From: Enoplolaimus lenunculus
Taxonomy: Eukaryota; Nematoda; Enoplea; Enoplida; Thoracostomopsidae
Length of the DNA stretch: 64,000 bases
NCBI GenBank assembly: GCA_030248215.1
Contig: JASANG010003917.1
Location: 186,001 to 250,000 of the forward strand
Direction of reading: 5' to 3'
Shown here: piece by piece, positions 32,930 through 64,000 of the stretch
How positions within the stretch are numbered: position 1 is the stretch's first letter
How the letters are laid out: each line of letters begins with the position of its first letter
Notes under the pieces: model-generated
Seen by the model: only the letters and a program-made list of their open reading frames with translations
The model's database searches: none
What the model was told of the DNA's origin: nothing
Position numbers and translations under genes: made by a program

Positions 32930-33301
32930 GACAATGACTGGGTTTCTGAAACCGTTAAATACAACTTTGTATATTAAGAAAAGTAATTACTTAACCGTTT
33001 TATTGTTGTCGAAAGCTTACTGAAGTTAAGTAAGTAAATACTTAAGTCGCTGATTACATTTGATACATTATAGATTAACTATTCTGGCACATAACCTTGG
33101 ACGAGCTGAAGTTTTGGACTCATGGTGCCTCTTTAATATAAAGCAAAACTTTAGTATTTTGTTTTATGAAAGTCACGTTTGGCATCTGTTTTTGTTCGAT
33201 AAGTTAAGTATATATTTACTTAAGTCGCTTACTTAAGTAATAATTTAAAGTTAACTTATAAGTAGATACTAAAGCAAGATTCCAGAAACCCAGCCATTGT
33301 C
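32930..33301. mobile_element. TIR element with TTAAGTA-rich interior, copy 2
   Basis: The ends GACAATGACTGGGTTTCTGA and (opposite strand) GACAATGGCTGGGTTTCTGG form a ~22-bp inverted repeat. The interior has acttaagtcgct, gttaagtaagtaa and similar motifs. No TSD seen. Relative of 17512-17881. Confidence 0.75.
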
Positions 33302-33987
33302 TTCCAAGAACACCTAATCCGAAATTAAAACCTTTCATTCTGAAATTTAAAATTAACATTGCAAATCAATAATTATGCTGCCAATGTTGTGGTGGTCCTG
33401 GACGAACTCAAAAGCAGTCACAGTCATGACTATTTTAGTGTTTTAATATATTGTATGTACTATATACATACATACAGATATATATTATATATAGAAGTAA
33501 AACATGAGCCTAAAACTTAAAAGACATATGTTTGAAATCTGATTTAAATATGTACAGTTATATTAATTCTCAAGACAATATATAGAAAGAGTGGCCTCGA
33601 TTTCATTGCCAAAAATGGCAGTTACGTCGGACCAACTTCGTCTAATTTTTTGTCATCGTTCAAAGATCAAAACAAATCAAATTGCATAAAAATCCACTGT
33701 TGCAATTGTTCTGGAGTTTTCACTTTAATACTTTCCACAGAACGTTGCTAATTATCAATACTAGTCAGTTGGTTTCGCGCAATGCACAAATGTTAAACGA
33801 ATGCACAACTATGATCTGCATGCAAATTTTCTTTTTACAGAACAATCACATTTCTGTTGTCAGATAATATTGTAAACAAAGTAATGCTGGAAAGTTGTTG
33901 CCCAAAACGCTAATGTGGGGCATTAGATATACCATAAACAAAACAAACGTTAATATGCGGAAAAGCATGCATTCTTGCTCAACTTTT
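33302..33987. other. Intergenic stretch with short TA-rich microsatellite
   Basis: A tatatac/tatata stretch lies at ~33455-33495. Nothing else recognised. Confidence 0.35.
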
Positions 33988-34264
33988 ATGCGGGGTACAC
34001 GTTATAAACAGTGTAGCTGGGTCACGTTTTGTCACGTTGTATATATTGGGTATAGCATTTTGTCTGCGATGTAACCCGATATAATATTCCAAAAACAGTG
34101 GTTGTCTGCATCACGTATCGGTCACGTTTTGTCTTTCAATATCACATGATATTCGACTTTTGTCTGTCCGTATCATATGATGGTAACAAAAATTTATGTT
34201 GATGTCGAATCAACATGTGACAAAACGTGACCCGACTGCCCCAGTTATAACGTGAACCCCGCAT
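33988..34264. mobile_element. PIF/Harbinger-like MITE
   Basis: The inverted arms begin TGCGGGGTACACGTTATAAA and, on the other strand, TGCGGGGTTCACGTTATAAC. They continue ~50 bp through GGGTCACGTTTTGTCAC. The flanking trinucleotide is TTA on both sides, as for Harbinger/Tourist elements. The interior repeats gtcacgttttgtc and has no ORF. Confidence 0.8.
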
Positions 34265-34598
34265 TAGTTAATACCTCCGTACGTTTTTGCCAACAGTTAC
34301 GTTCAATTTCGTACATTCACGCTATTTCGTATGTGATATTCGCAAAATCAGTTGTATTCTAACAAAAGTATTCAAATGAAAACTATGCTTAAAATTTAGG
34401 CACAAAAAATCATGAACACCTGTGAAACTATTTCAGAGATCGGATATAATTACCGATTATTCTGTGTTGCAATATGAAAAATAGCAAGCAGTTTGAAATG
34501 TGTTCTGCTTTTAAAATTGACTTTTTTTTAAAAAAATATGCTGAACAACATATTAGTGTTCCTGGTTCGAAAGGCGAGCTACACTGCCCTTGTATTGT

Positions 34599-34959
34599 AG
34601 TGACCCAAATAAGAGAGGGGGTAATAAGAGGGGGTCCCCATTGGGGGTTCCAATCAATAGGAGTAAGAGTAAGTTAAGCGGATTGTAGCGCATAAATGAC
34701 TCCAGGGCTAAATAATTTGACTTCGGAACTTTAAAGCGTATACTTTAGTTTTGAAAGTACATTCTTAAGTCTAACTTTGCATTATCACACAAGACAAATA
34801 AGCGTTCAATTCAGCAGATAGTTGCTGTACCGGATATATCAGTAACGAAGGGTGGCGGAGCGTGGGTTGAAAATAACAGTCCATATTAACCGAATAACAG
34901 AGGGGTTCCCTCAGGAGAGGCTAAATAAATATCAGTTTTCCCCACTTATTTTGGTCACT
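34599..34959. mobile_element. TIR element starting AGTGACCC, copy 2
   Basis: The left end is AGTGACCCAAATAAGAGAGG and the right end complements to AGTGACCAAAATAAGTGGGG. The interior is homologous to 24741-25164. The flanks read gt and aa, so no TSD is clear. Confidence 0.8.
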
Positions 34960-35139
34960 AATGTACTTATAGGTACGTTTAAAATGTATACTTGCATATT
35001 TATATTGTGAGGTTCTTTACAGGCCCGTAACTTTTAAGGTTAACATGCTTCGGGATCAAAAATTTCAGGAGGAATACGAGTGCTTAAAATGTCTTTAAAA
35101 GCGGCGTTAGGCATTTTTAGGCGGCAATATTTTGTATGT

Positions 35140-35225
35140 ATCCGGTACTGCAACTATTCGCTGAATTGAACGTTTATTTGTCTTGTGTCAATTACTTGAG
35201 CGATAATGCAAAGTTTTGATATCAA
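35140..35225. repeat. Inverted internal fragment of the AGTGACCC element
   Basis: The reverse complement contains aactttgcattatcgctcaa, gacacaagacaaataaacgt and ttgcagtaccggata, matching the middle of copies 1 and 2 in opposite orientation. Confidence 0.7.
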
Positions 35226-35273
35226 CTTATATATTTTCCAATACATTTTAAGTGAAATGGTTATACACTGCAA

Positions 35274-35433
35274 AAAATGGTGAGTCAAATGAACTCTCTC
35301 CGAAATAGTCATTTCCGGACTACACAAACTGAGTCAAAATTTCACTCCACCAGAGTCCATTTGATTCAGCTTGTGTAGTCCGGAAAAGCCTATTTCGAGG
35401 AGAGGCAATTTGACTCACCATTTTTCCAGTGCA
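35274..35433. mobile_element. TA-flanked fold-back MITE, copy B
   Basis: It starts TACACTGCAAAAAATGGTGA and ends with the inverted ...TTTTTCCAGTGCA. The arms contain gagtcaaat, ctacacaaactgagtc, and the complements. Confidence 0.82.
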
Positions 35434-36412
35434 GATGTGCTCAAAATGCCACAAAAGGTTTCTGTAAAGGACAACTTTTATCATAATCAGACGTGTATAC
35501 CAGCGTTAATACACACTACGGACCAACTTTATTCAATATAAATTTATCTAACATTTCATAGTATATCAGTTTCGAATTTCACTTGCTTCAGTTGTAATTT
35601 AAGTTTTCAAATGTGATAATCATTTGACACTTCTGAAACGAACCATATTTACATTTTATAAATAAAGTTGCGGTCACATTGCAGACCGAAATTGAAAAGG
35701 TCTGAAGTGCAAGAGTGTTTTGAAACAAAAAGAATTTATAGCGTTGTACCGGCGACAACAAAAACTTCAAAAATGCCAAATTTAAGCACCCTTCAGTCTT
35801 TAAGTGTAGTCGTTCTCATAGAATTGGCATTCAGTCGAAAAAAATAAACTTAAAATGTTATTGCTGCAGCCGAAATTGTGCGTGGGTTTTTTTCCGAATC
35901 TGCTCCCACTAGCCAACATTTTCCAAAAAATGGTCAGATTTTAAAAATTTCTTGCGTTGGGGTTTGAGATTGCCAAATTATCTGCTGCTTTGTTGTGAAA
36001 AGTTCAACAATTATATATACGTCATCCGGCGCAGCTTTGACAGCTGAGTTGAACTGTGCTAAAATTTTCATGACTGAGCTATTTTACTTACAATTTGCCA
36101 GTTTTATTCTCAAAATGTTGGCTTTTTTCAGCCGGGGCCAAAATGCCACATAGCTATTCGATCATAAAATTAGGAACCGTAACGGTCCAATAGCAATGAA
36201 TTTAACTAGAAAATTGATGTTTGCTTTGGCCAATAGAATAATTGAATGCTGGTAATCCAAACGCCTTGTGTCTAAAACTGACTAAACGCTTCATTTTTAG
36301 ATCTAACAATTATTTCAGTCCAAAAAGGTTACTTTTATGGGCCATGTACGTTATAGTTTTACACGCTCTAAATTTTGCGTATAAAGTGTCAGCAAGTTCA
36401 GCAAAAAAGCAC
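35434..36412. other. Intergenic stretch, nothing recognised
   Basis: AT-rich; no coding or terminal-repeat signal. Confidence 0.35.
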
Positions 36413-36575
36413 CAGCAAAGAAATTGAAATTTGCAGACACTGACCGCGCATCTGCTTTCCGATTCAAATTTTCAACGAAAAAAAAACAACACACGGACAA
36501 AAAAAAAAAAGAACGGAAAATCAGCAAAGAAATTGAAATTTGCAGACAATGACCTGGCGGCATCTGCTTTTCGGT
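36413..36575. repeat. Imperfect direct duplication, period about 110 bp
   Basis: The series agcaaagaaattgaaatttg, cagacactgacc and gcatctgctttccg recurs about 110 bp later with small changes. An A-rich block separates the two. Confidence 0.75.
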
Positions 36576-36749
36576 ATTTTCGTTTTTGAAATTTTTCTAT
36601 CTAAAAACTCTTCAAAAAAATCTACGGCAAATATATCCTGACTTATTTTTCTACAGCGTTCGATGTTGAGTTGCCACATTTACAATTTGTGTCATACACC
36701 ATTTTATAGGACGTTGTTAAGCTGCATCTATACATTCAATATTGCTCAC

Positions 36750-36963
36750 TACACTGCAAAAAATGGTGAGTTAAATTGATTCTCTCCGAAATAGGCTCTA
36801 CGGGACTACACAAACTGAGCCAAATTCGACTCCAATAGAGTCCAATTTGACTCGCTAAATCGCACGTTTGACTCTGGCGGAGTCGAATTTTGACTCAGTT
36901 TGTGTAGTGCCGTAGAGCCTATTTCGGAGGGAGTCAATTTGACTCACCATTTTTTGCAATGTA
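36750..36963. mobile_element. TA-flanked fold-back MITE, copy C
   Basis: TACACTGCAAAAAATGGTGA at the left and the inverted ...CCATTTTTTGCAATGTA at the right. The two halves are nearly complete inverted copies, so a single strand would form a ~90-bp hairpin. Confidence 0.88.
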
Positions 36964-37150
36964 AAAGATTTTACTGTGAACAGAAATTTTCGCTTTCCGA
37001 TTCTGGTTCCAGCTCCGGTATTTTTTCACATTCCAGTTTACTGTTCCTGTATTTTGTGTTATATAATTGTTGTGGTCCTGAGGTTGAAATAGAAGAGGAA
37101 ACCGTAAAACTGCAAACATAAACAAAAAACACGACCCAAGAGAAATGATC

Positions 37151-37361
37151 TACACTGCAAAAATGGTGAGTCAAATTGACTCTCCGGAATAGGCTCTATG
37201 GGACTACACAAACTGAGTCAAATTCGACTCCGCCAGAGTCGAACATGCGACTCAGTGAATCGAATTTGACTCTGCCGGAGTCGAATTTTGACTCAATTTG
37301 TGTAGTACCGTAGAGCCTATTTCGGAGAGAGTCAATTTGACTCACTATTTTTTGCTGTGTA
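37151..37361. mobile_element. TA-flanked fold-back MITE, copy D
   Basis: TACACTGCAAAAATGGTGAG at the left and the inverted ...TTTTTTGCTGTGTA at the right; same architecture as copy C, 187 bp away. Confidence 0.88.
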
Positions 37362-38978
37362 TTATAATAGTGTCCAATCGGGGACATCGGAGACGAAAGC
37401 GCAGCACCTTTTACCCTCTCGTATAACCGGAACATGATAGGCTTACTACGCACGCATAAGTAAATTGTTAATAAGCTTTGTGTGTTGCACAAGTTTTCGG
37501 CTACAATACATCAACAAACAAATTACAAAATTATAACGAAGCCCTGGTATCCTAGAGTTATAGACCGGTTTCCTCTCAAAAGCTGCGCATGAATCCCAAC
37601 ATCTTTTGAAATGGAAATTTTGGAAAATTGTGATTAAATGGGCATCGGTTATTTTTTCATACCCGGGTATCCGCCAATTCTTTCCGGATATTTATCCGGA
37701 TATCCAGATATCTGGATCGAAGATTGCTACAGACTGTCTAAACTTGAAGTTGAGTTTAATTTGGTTTGTCTCCGTGTAATTTAAACCGCTGCAACAGAGA
37801 TTCTATCGAATGTTACTCTTCCCCTGAGCTATTACATGAGTTGTTTTACGTTCCAAGAAAAAACCACAGTGAAATATAACGCAAAAATCGTACAAACATC
37901 GGCTCATGCTACTTTTTGTGCTCCCCGCTTTCAGCGACATGATCCAGAAATTTCTGCCAGGAGGGTGGCCGGTAAATTTATTTGTTGTGTTAGGGGACAT
38001 ACTTTCAATATACTGAATTATATAAACTTTTCTGGCGAATAGAAGAAAGACCACAGTTAAACAGCTCTAAATTTTACGAACAAAAATGCGTGCACCGAAA
38101 AAATTAAATCTACTAAACAAAAAACAAGAATTTAGTCCTATATTCTGACTAGGTTTGAATATAGAATTTTATTTTCGTCAGCTCCGGCTACTTAGTGGTG
38201 AAACACTACAAATTAATATTCCATAACTTTTTCACAATAGCGTTTCGGATCCAGATATCTGAGTCCGGATACATATTTCATTTCGGACATATATTCAGAT
38301 ATTTTTCACATACGGATGTACGATTACGAGCAACATTTGCGTGAGATTTTGGGAAACAAGAGATGCTACCAGGCAGGACCAGATTTTGGAAAATACGGAT
38401 ATTGCCCAGGAAGTCGGACAGCGCTTTTTATCTTGTTCGTTATTTCTCGCTATCAATTTATGGAAATTCGGATTTATTGTGGACGCAAACACAAACTGTT
38501 CGTTGGGGAATTTCGAAAAATTGGGATTTCGGGCTATAAAGAAAACGGGATCGGATATTCATTTTCACTGAACATAAAAACAAAGAGATATCAAATAAAA
38601 TTTACACTGAACCGTAACCACCTTTTCACAAGCAACCGACTAAAATAGTGTACAGTACTGCTGATTAGTTTTCTGTTTCAGGTTCCAATCAGACTTCGAG
38701 GTCTAAAGAACACTTTGATTCGGTTTATGCAACCGTTTTATAGCGGAAAACTTCATAGCTAGTTTGTGTTGCGGATTTTGATAAAAATTTAGCACGATTA
38801 GCGCGTTGTCGCATACTATTCTCTTTCTCATATTGAATTGCGGTCTTCTTTAGGTTGCCTTCAACAAGTTCAGTTTGCTGGCATATAAAAGTCAAAGCCA
38901 AGGTTCCGAGTTACGCACATTGTAAACAGATACCGAATAACACAAACAAAAATGAACAAGTTAATAGTTGAAAACTGT
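37362..38978. other. Intergenic region with ATCCGGAT-type palindromic patches
   Basis: Around 37660-37715 and 38240-38300 there are ccggatatccagatatctgg-like motifs, recalling the hexamer-core elements, but no ends could be paired. A 110-codon frame at 38316-38648 has no recognised domain. Confidence 0.35.
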
Positions 38979-39422
38979 GAGTATATGCGTTGTAGCTTGT
39001 GTATGCGCAGAGTGTGTAATGTTAAGACACGTGCATACTCGTGCACATATACCACCAGAGGAAATTATGATATCGGCCGCGTGGTGTAATGGGTTGCGCG
39101 CTTGACTCGGGAGTGAGAGTTCCGAGGTTCGATTCTCGGCGTGGTCATCTTTCGGAGAAATTTAGGAGAAAAATCAAATATATTCGCAGTGCTTCGGAGG
39201 AAGGGGTCGTTCTGACATTGAGGTCCCACCGAGACGGGCGCTGTAAATTGCAGGCCCATGGATTCGGATAGTTTGGATTCGCGCTCCGGGGCGACCGCCT
39301 AAAGAAGGGGGAATTGAGTATATGCGGTGAAGCTTGTATATGTGCAGAGTGTGTAATGTCAAGACACATGCATACTCGTGCACATATAACACCAGAGGAA
39401 ATTATGATATTAGCCGCGTGGT
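38979..39422 (+). repeat. tRNA-derived SINE, copy 2, with partial tandem second copy
   Basis: The leader at 38979-39074 precedes a tRNA-like head at 39075-39147. Its acceptor arms pair (GGCCGCG with CGTGGTC, counting GU), the T arm is perfect (CCGAG/CTCGG) and the loop contains CTCGGGA. The body ends at ~39258. At 39316 the leader starts again (offset 337 bp) and continues into the first bases of a second head (gccgcgtgg), where it stops. The homologous SINE is at 1340-1619. Confidence 0.75.
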
Positions 39423-39639
39423 AACCAATCAATATATGAACATTTTAAATTCTGCGCGCAATCGTATCAACAATAACAGTTAAACTAGGAGGTGAAATTT
39501 TCGAATCTCCAACTTAAATTGTTTGCACTTTATTGCTAGTATATAATTTACCAAGGCAGCTTACGTTGCCGTTAACTTGCGGCATTGCGAATGATGTTTT
39601 AAGGAGACTTTGAAAAATATATGGGTTCGTTGTAGAAAT

Positions 39640-40010
39640 ACCCCGGGTTAACACGTTATTTGCCATTAACTATAATCCGGTGCTATTTTTTTACACACAA
39701 TTCATAGTTGATTCGCGTGAAGAACAATTCTATCACGCTCGGTTCTCTTTTGAAAAATGTGAAAACCACAAAAAACTCCAAATATCAGCATGTTGTTAAA
39801 TTTAAGGAAACAGTTATCGTTTATAACACATACAACAGGTTGTTAAACGAATAAGGTGAAAAAAATGGCGTAGCCGCGATTCCGTTTACACCCTGATATA
39901 TACATACGGTACATATACATACGTAAATATATATCAGGGTGCAACCGGAATTCCGGTTCAACCAGTTGATAATTCTTGACAAGAGTATGCAACTGCCTGG
40001 GCTGTTTCTA
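39640..40010. repeat. Left part of dispersed repeat shared with hsf-1 intron 3
   Basis: Contains acacgttatttgcc, attctatcacgctcggttct, and aagagtatgcaactg in the order seen at 6270-6455. A secondary insertion with two hAT-like ends lies at 39865-39965. Confidence 0.55.
39865..39965. mobile_element. Two hAT-like termini head to head
   Basis: ccgtttacaccctg (ending 39895) is the complement of a CAGGGTG end. After 39 AT-rich bases, CAGGGTGCAACCGGAATTCC begins at 39935. Neither has its other end nearby. Confidence 0.6.
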
Positions 40011-40305
40011 GTATAAAATCTACCAGCACGCACTGCGCTTTCGCCGCAGTCCAATTTTTGGAGAGGAGTTGATATCACATGTCATGCAATACCACTAATC
40101 TTGCTTTATCAGTTTTAAATTATAAACGGAGCATTGTTGATGCCGTGTAAAGTGACATTTTCCAGGGTTCGCTCAAGTTGTATCCCCTTTCAAACCTCTA
40201 GATAGACAAAGTAGAAAGAGGATATGACGCCACTGTGGGCGTTCGCGTAGACAAATTAAAAACATTGTCCATTGCGACATCCTACGACCTTATATACTCT
40301 GTGTG

Positions 40306-41500
40306 TCACTCTACATTAACCTTTAGATGTTCTGTTTCAACAATAAACTTATAAATTTTCCTTATATCAAGAGACAACCAGCTATATAATATCTTCCTAC
40401 CAAGAAATTGCTCGCGTTTGTCTTCCCACCGTTTGCATACGCATAAAAAGTGCTCAGCGGTCTCACTTACATTGCATTCTGAACAATTTTTATCTTGAGC
40501 TACTCTCATTCTAAATAAGTGATAACTTAACCAACAATGTCCCGATATAATCTGAATACATTGTCTAAGTTTGTCTTTATTAAGCTTTAATAAAAATCTA
40601 CTTCTTCTTATGTTTGGTTCTTGAATTATTGATCTTGTAAATCTACAGATTTTCTGATTTATCCATCTATATATAAATTTTCTGTGCATCCATGATGTAA
40701 TTCTTAAGCGAACCTGCAGTACCGGTTCTAGTCCTATAAATCGTCTACCTGATCCACGCCTTGCTAATTCATCCGCTAAATCATTACCGATTACATTTGA
40801 GTGAACCGGTACCCACACTAGTAAAACTTCATTTAATTGTGAGAGTTCTTTAATTGCTATTCTACACTCGTTAACTATTTTAGATCTAATTTTGATGCTA
40901 TGTGAAGCTTTCAGTGCTGCCTGACCGTCTGAAATACTGAGTATTCTTTTTTCAGCAGTATTCCGTCCTGTTAACTCTTCAGCGCATATTTTGATCGCAA
41001 GGATTTCTGTCTGGAAAACTGAAACATACTGTCCTAGTGATCGGCTAACCATGAAGTGCTCTGAGAAAATTCCAGCACCTGCTAATTTCTTTGCTGCACC
41101 TTGAACGACAGAGCCATCGGTGTAGCATACTATATCGTCATTCCTTTGAAAATCTCTTAAAATTATTCCGAAATGCTCTAGATGGAAACAACACATTCCA
41201 TGTCGGTTCATCTATTATTTCACCTGACATGTTATATGAAGGAAAACTGAGCACATCAAGTTGATTGATCTCAGCCGAGTAATCTCGATGTCCTTTGATA
41301 CTAAAGACGTTATCACCCTCTGATAATTTATTAATTCTGTGTAGTTGTGCAATCCCTTCTTTCATTATCTCAAGATCTATTGGAAGCAGATTTAAAATCG
41401 TTTCCATACTTATAGTCGAAGTCGACCTAACAGCTCCTGTTATCATCAAACAGGCAATTCTAGAGTTGTAGGCCAAAACTCCAGTTGCGCATTATTGCAA
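40306..41500 (-). mobile_element. RNase H-bearing LINE (I/R1-group), 5'-truncated and frameshifted
   Basis: The minus-strand frame 41211-40306 encodes an RNase H domain with all catalytic motifs: YTDGS, QTEILAI, SDGQAAL and GNDLADELA, with WVPVHSNV before the last. A C-terminal zinc-knuckle-like CSECNVSETAEHFLCVC follows. The upstream frame 41476-41138 holds the end of the reverse transcriptase (IACLMITGAVRSTSTISMETILNLLPIDL). The two overlap in different frames, so at least one frameshift separates them around 41140-41210. Sequence upstream of ~41500 shows no reverse transcriptase, so the copy is 5'-truncated. An RNase H plus CCHC tail places it in the I/R1/Loa/Tad side of LINEs. Confidence 0.85.
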
Positions 41501-41625
41501 AAAGAGTCAATATCGACTCTTAGTGATGCGAAAACCGTATGATATTTGATTAGAGAAAGGGTATTATTGTGGTATTAATTTAAACAGAACCTTTGATCAA
41601 TTAATTTCTGCAATGCGTACCTTTC

Positions 41626-41677
41626 ACTGTACTTACACTTTGAGACTGACTACTGTACTTACACTTTGAGACTGACT
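41626..41677. repeat. Tandem duplication, 26 bp x 2
   Basis: Unit actgtacttacactttgaga plus ctgact, two exact copies. Confidence 0.9.
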
Positions 41678-41689
41678 AATTTAACCCCC

Positions 41690-41960
41690 CTCAATTAGAG
41701 GTGGTGCCACTGAAGAAGGTTCGTGTGATGATGCTTATGATTTAGTGATAAGAAGTGAGAGTCTCACACACGTTATATAATATATTCTTGATGATACTGG
41801 CAGAAAACGTCAATTGCAGTATCTGAGGTTACTGTACACGACATGTTTTATTTTCCCACGGTTTGCTATACGCACTGCACTATATATAGATTGTTTCAAA
41901 CTGTTAGGTTAGCTACCATGTACGTTACATTTACGTATATAGTAGGTCATGTTAGTTATC
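41690..41960. repeat. Right part of dispersed repeat shared with hsf-1 intron 3
   Basis: Contains actggcagaaaacgtcaatt, gaggttactgtac and cccacggtttgctatacgca, in the order seen at 6730-6830. With 39640-40010 it brackets the LINE. Confidence 0.55.
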
Positions 41961-42308
41961 TGAACGTTTCATAGCGTGATCCTGGTTGGTACTGTCCTGG
42001 GCACCGGTAAAAAATCCCGGCCTCCGGTAAAAATCTTGGCCCCGGGGCAACTAACTAGTTCTTTTTTAATGTCAGTTAGTAAAACCGTTCGTCTGCCAAT
42101 GGATATTTCTAAAGTACTTCAAAACTTCTTCACACTGGTTTGCAAACGAACAAGATATTGAACTATACTGTACGTATGTAGTAAGCTGTACTTTATTTTT
42201 CTCAATATCTTGCTGTTTGCAAGAACGATCGTCTTTAGTTTTTAGGTTTTAGTGTTGTAAAAAGTAGCGTCATGTCTAATTGTTGATGAATTAACTTTGT
42301 TACATAAT
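41961..42308. other. Region upstream of par-1
   Basis: Holds a short ccggtaaaaa/ccggcctccgg patch (~41998-42055) like the CCGGAG-core elements, and presumably the 5' UTR of par-1. Confidence 0.35.
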
Positions 42309-63989
<21,681 letters not shown>

Positions 63990-64000
63990 GTAGGATTGGG

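Noticed and set aside
38316-38648. 110-codon open frame
   Set aside because: No recognisable domain, no splice context, and a second unrelated frame of similar length overlaps it.
14759-42300. LTR or virus-like element
   Set aside because: No long direct terminal repeats, primer-binding site, protease/integrase motif, capsid or envelope-like frame was seen; the only reverse transcriptase traces are LINE-type.

Overview
This window is eukaryotic, AT-rich and intron-rich, and looks like invertebrate animal DNA. The four host genes have animal family signatures. A nematode is the best guess: the translocon gene resembles nematode TRAP-beta, and TTAGGC-type hexamers (the nematode telomere unit) occur at many places. 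The hexamers here sit inside dispersed transposable elements, so they are weak taxonomic evidence, and I cannot name a species.

Host genes, left to right. (1) 175-471, minus: the first coding exon of a TRAP-beta/SSR2-like translocon subunit; the rest lies left of the window. (2) 4859-14758, plus: a heat shock transcription factor (hsf-1), assembled as 13 phase-consistent coding exons. It has a canonical DNA-binding domain and HR-A/B zipper, and a C-terminus that can end at residue 806 or run on to about 1169. (3) 23028-26524, minus: a four-exon acetylcholinesterase with a complete catalytic triad and two asparagine homopolymers. (4) 42309-63989, plus: a Par-1/MARK kinase in 20 coding exons (kinase domain, UBA, long Ser/Thr/Asn-rich linker, start of KA1). 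Its last exon or exons lie beyond the right edge, it has a 9.4-kb intron 3, and one intron is GC-AG. Two further open stretches, a GPCR-like TM7 exon (29242-29523) and a Cys-rich frame (30796-31143), are tentative.

Most of the remaining sequence is short transposable elements. Many terminal inverted repeats and target-site duplications (TSDs) can be read directly. The striking feature is a set of 0.1-0.6-kb non-autonomous elements, many with 8-bp TSDs, whose interiors are degenerate arrays of a hexamer-like motif. Each family has its own motif: TTAGGC, GGAATC/GATTCC, TCGGATTC, CCGGAG, TCTCGG, ATCGGC. Those whose ends read CAGGG or TAGGG look like hAT MITEs. The TTAGGC family has different ends (GGCCAATGTATAGAACAGGG) but the same 8-bp TSD length. 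Other elements are TA-flanked fold-back MITEs with GAGTCAAATTGACTC arms, a TTAA-flanked piggyBac-like MITE carrying a tRNA-like segment, a Harbinger-like MITE, a pair of elements starting AGTGACCC, tRNA-derived SINEs, and two broken LINEs (CR1-like at 1.6-3.8 kb; RNase H-bearing at 40.3-41.5 kb). I saw no LTR element, virus-like element, CRISPR array or rRNA operon.

The host genes share no evident pathway; they are ordinary single-copy neighbours. All of the larger introns, and the intergenic DNA, serve as landing sites for the repeat families.
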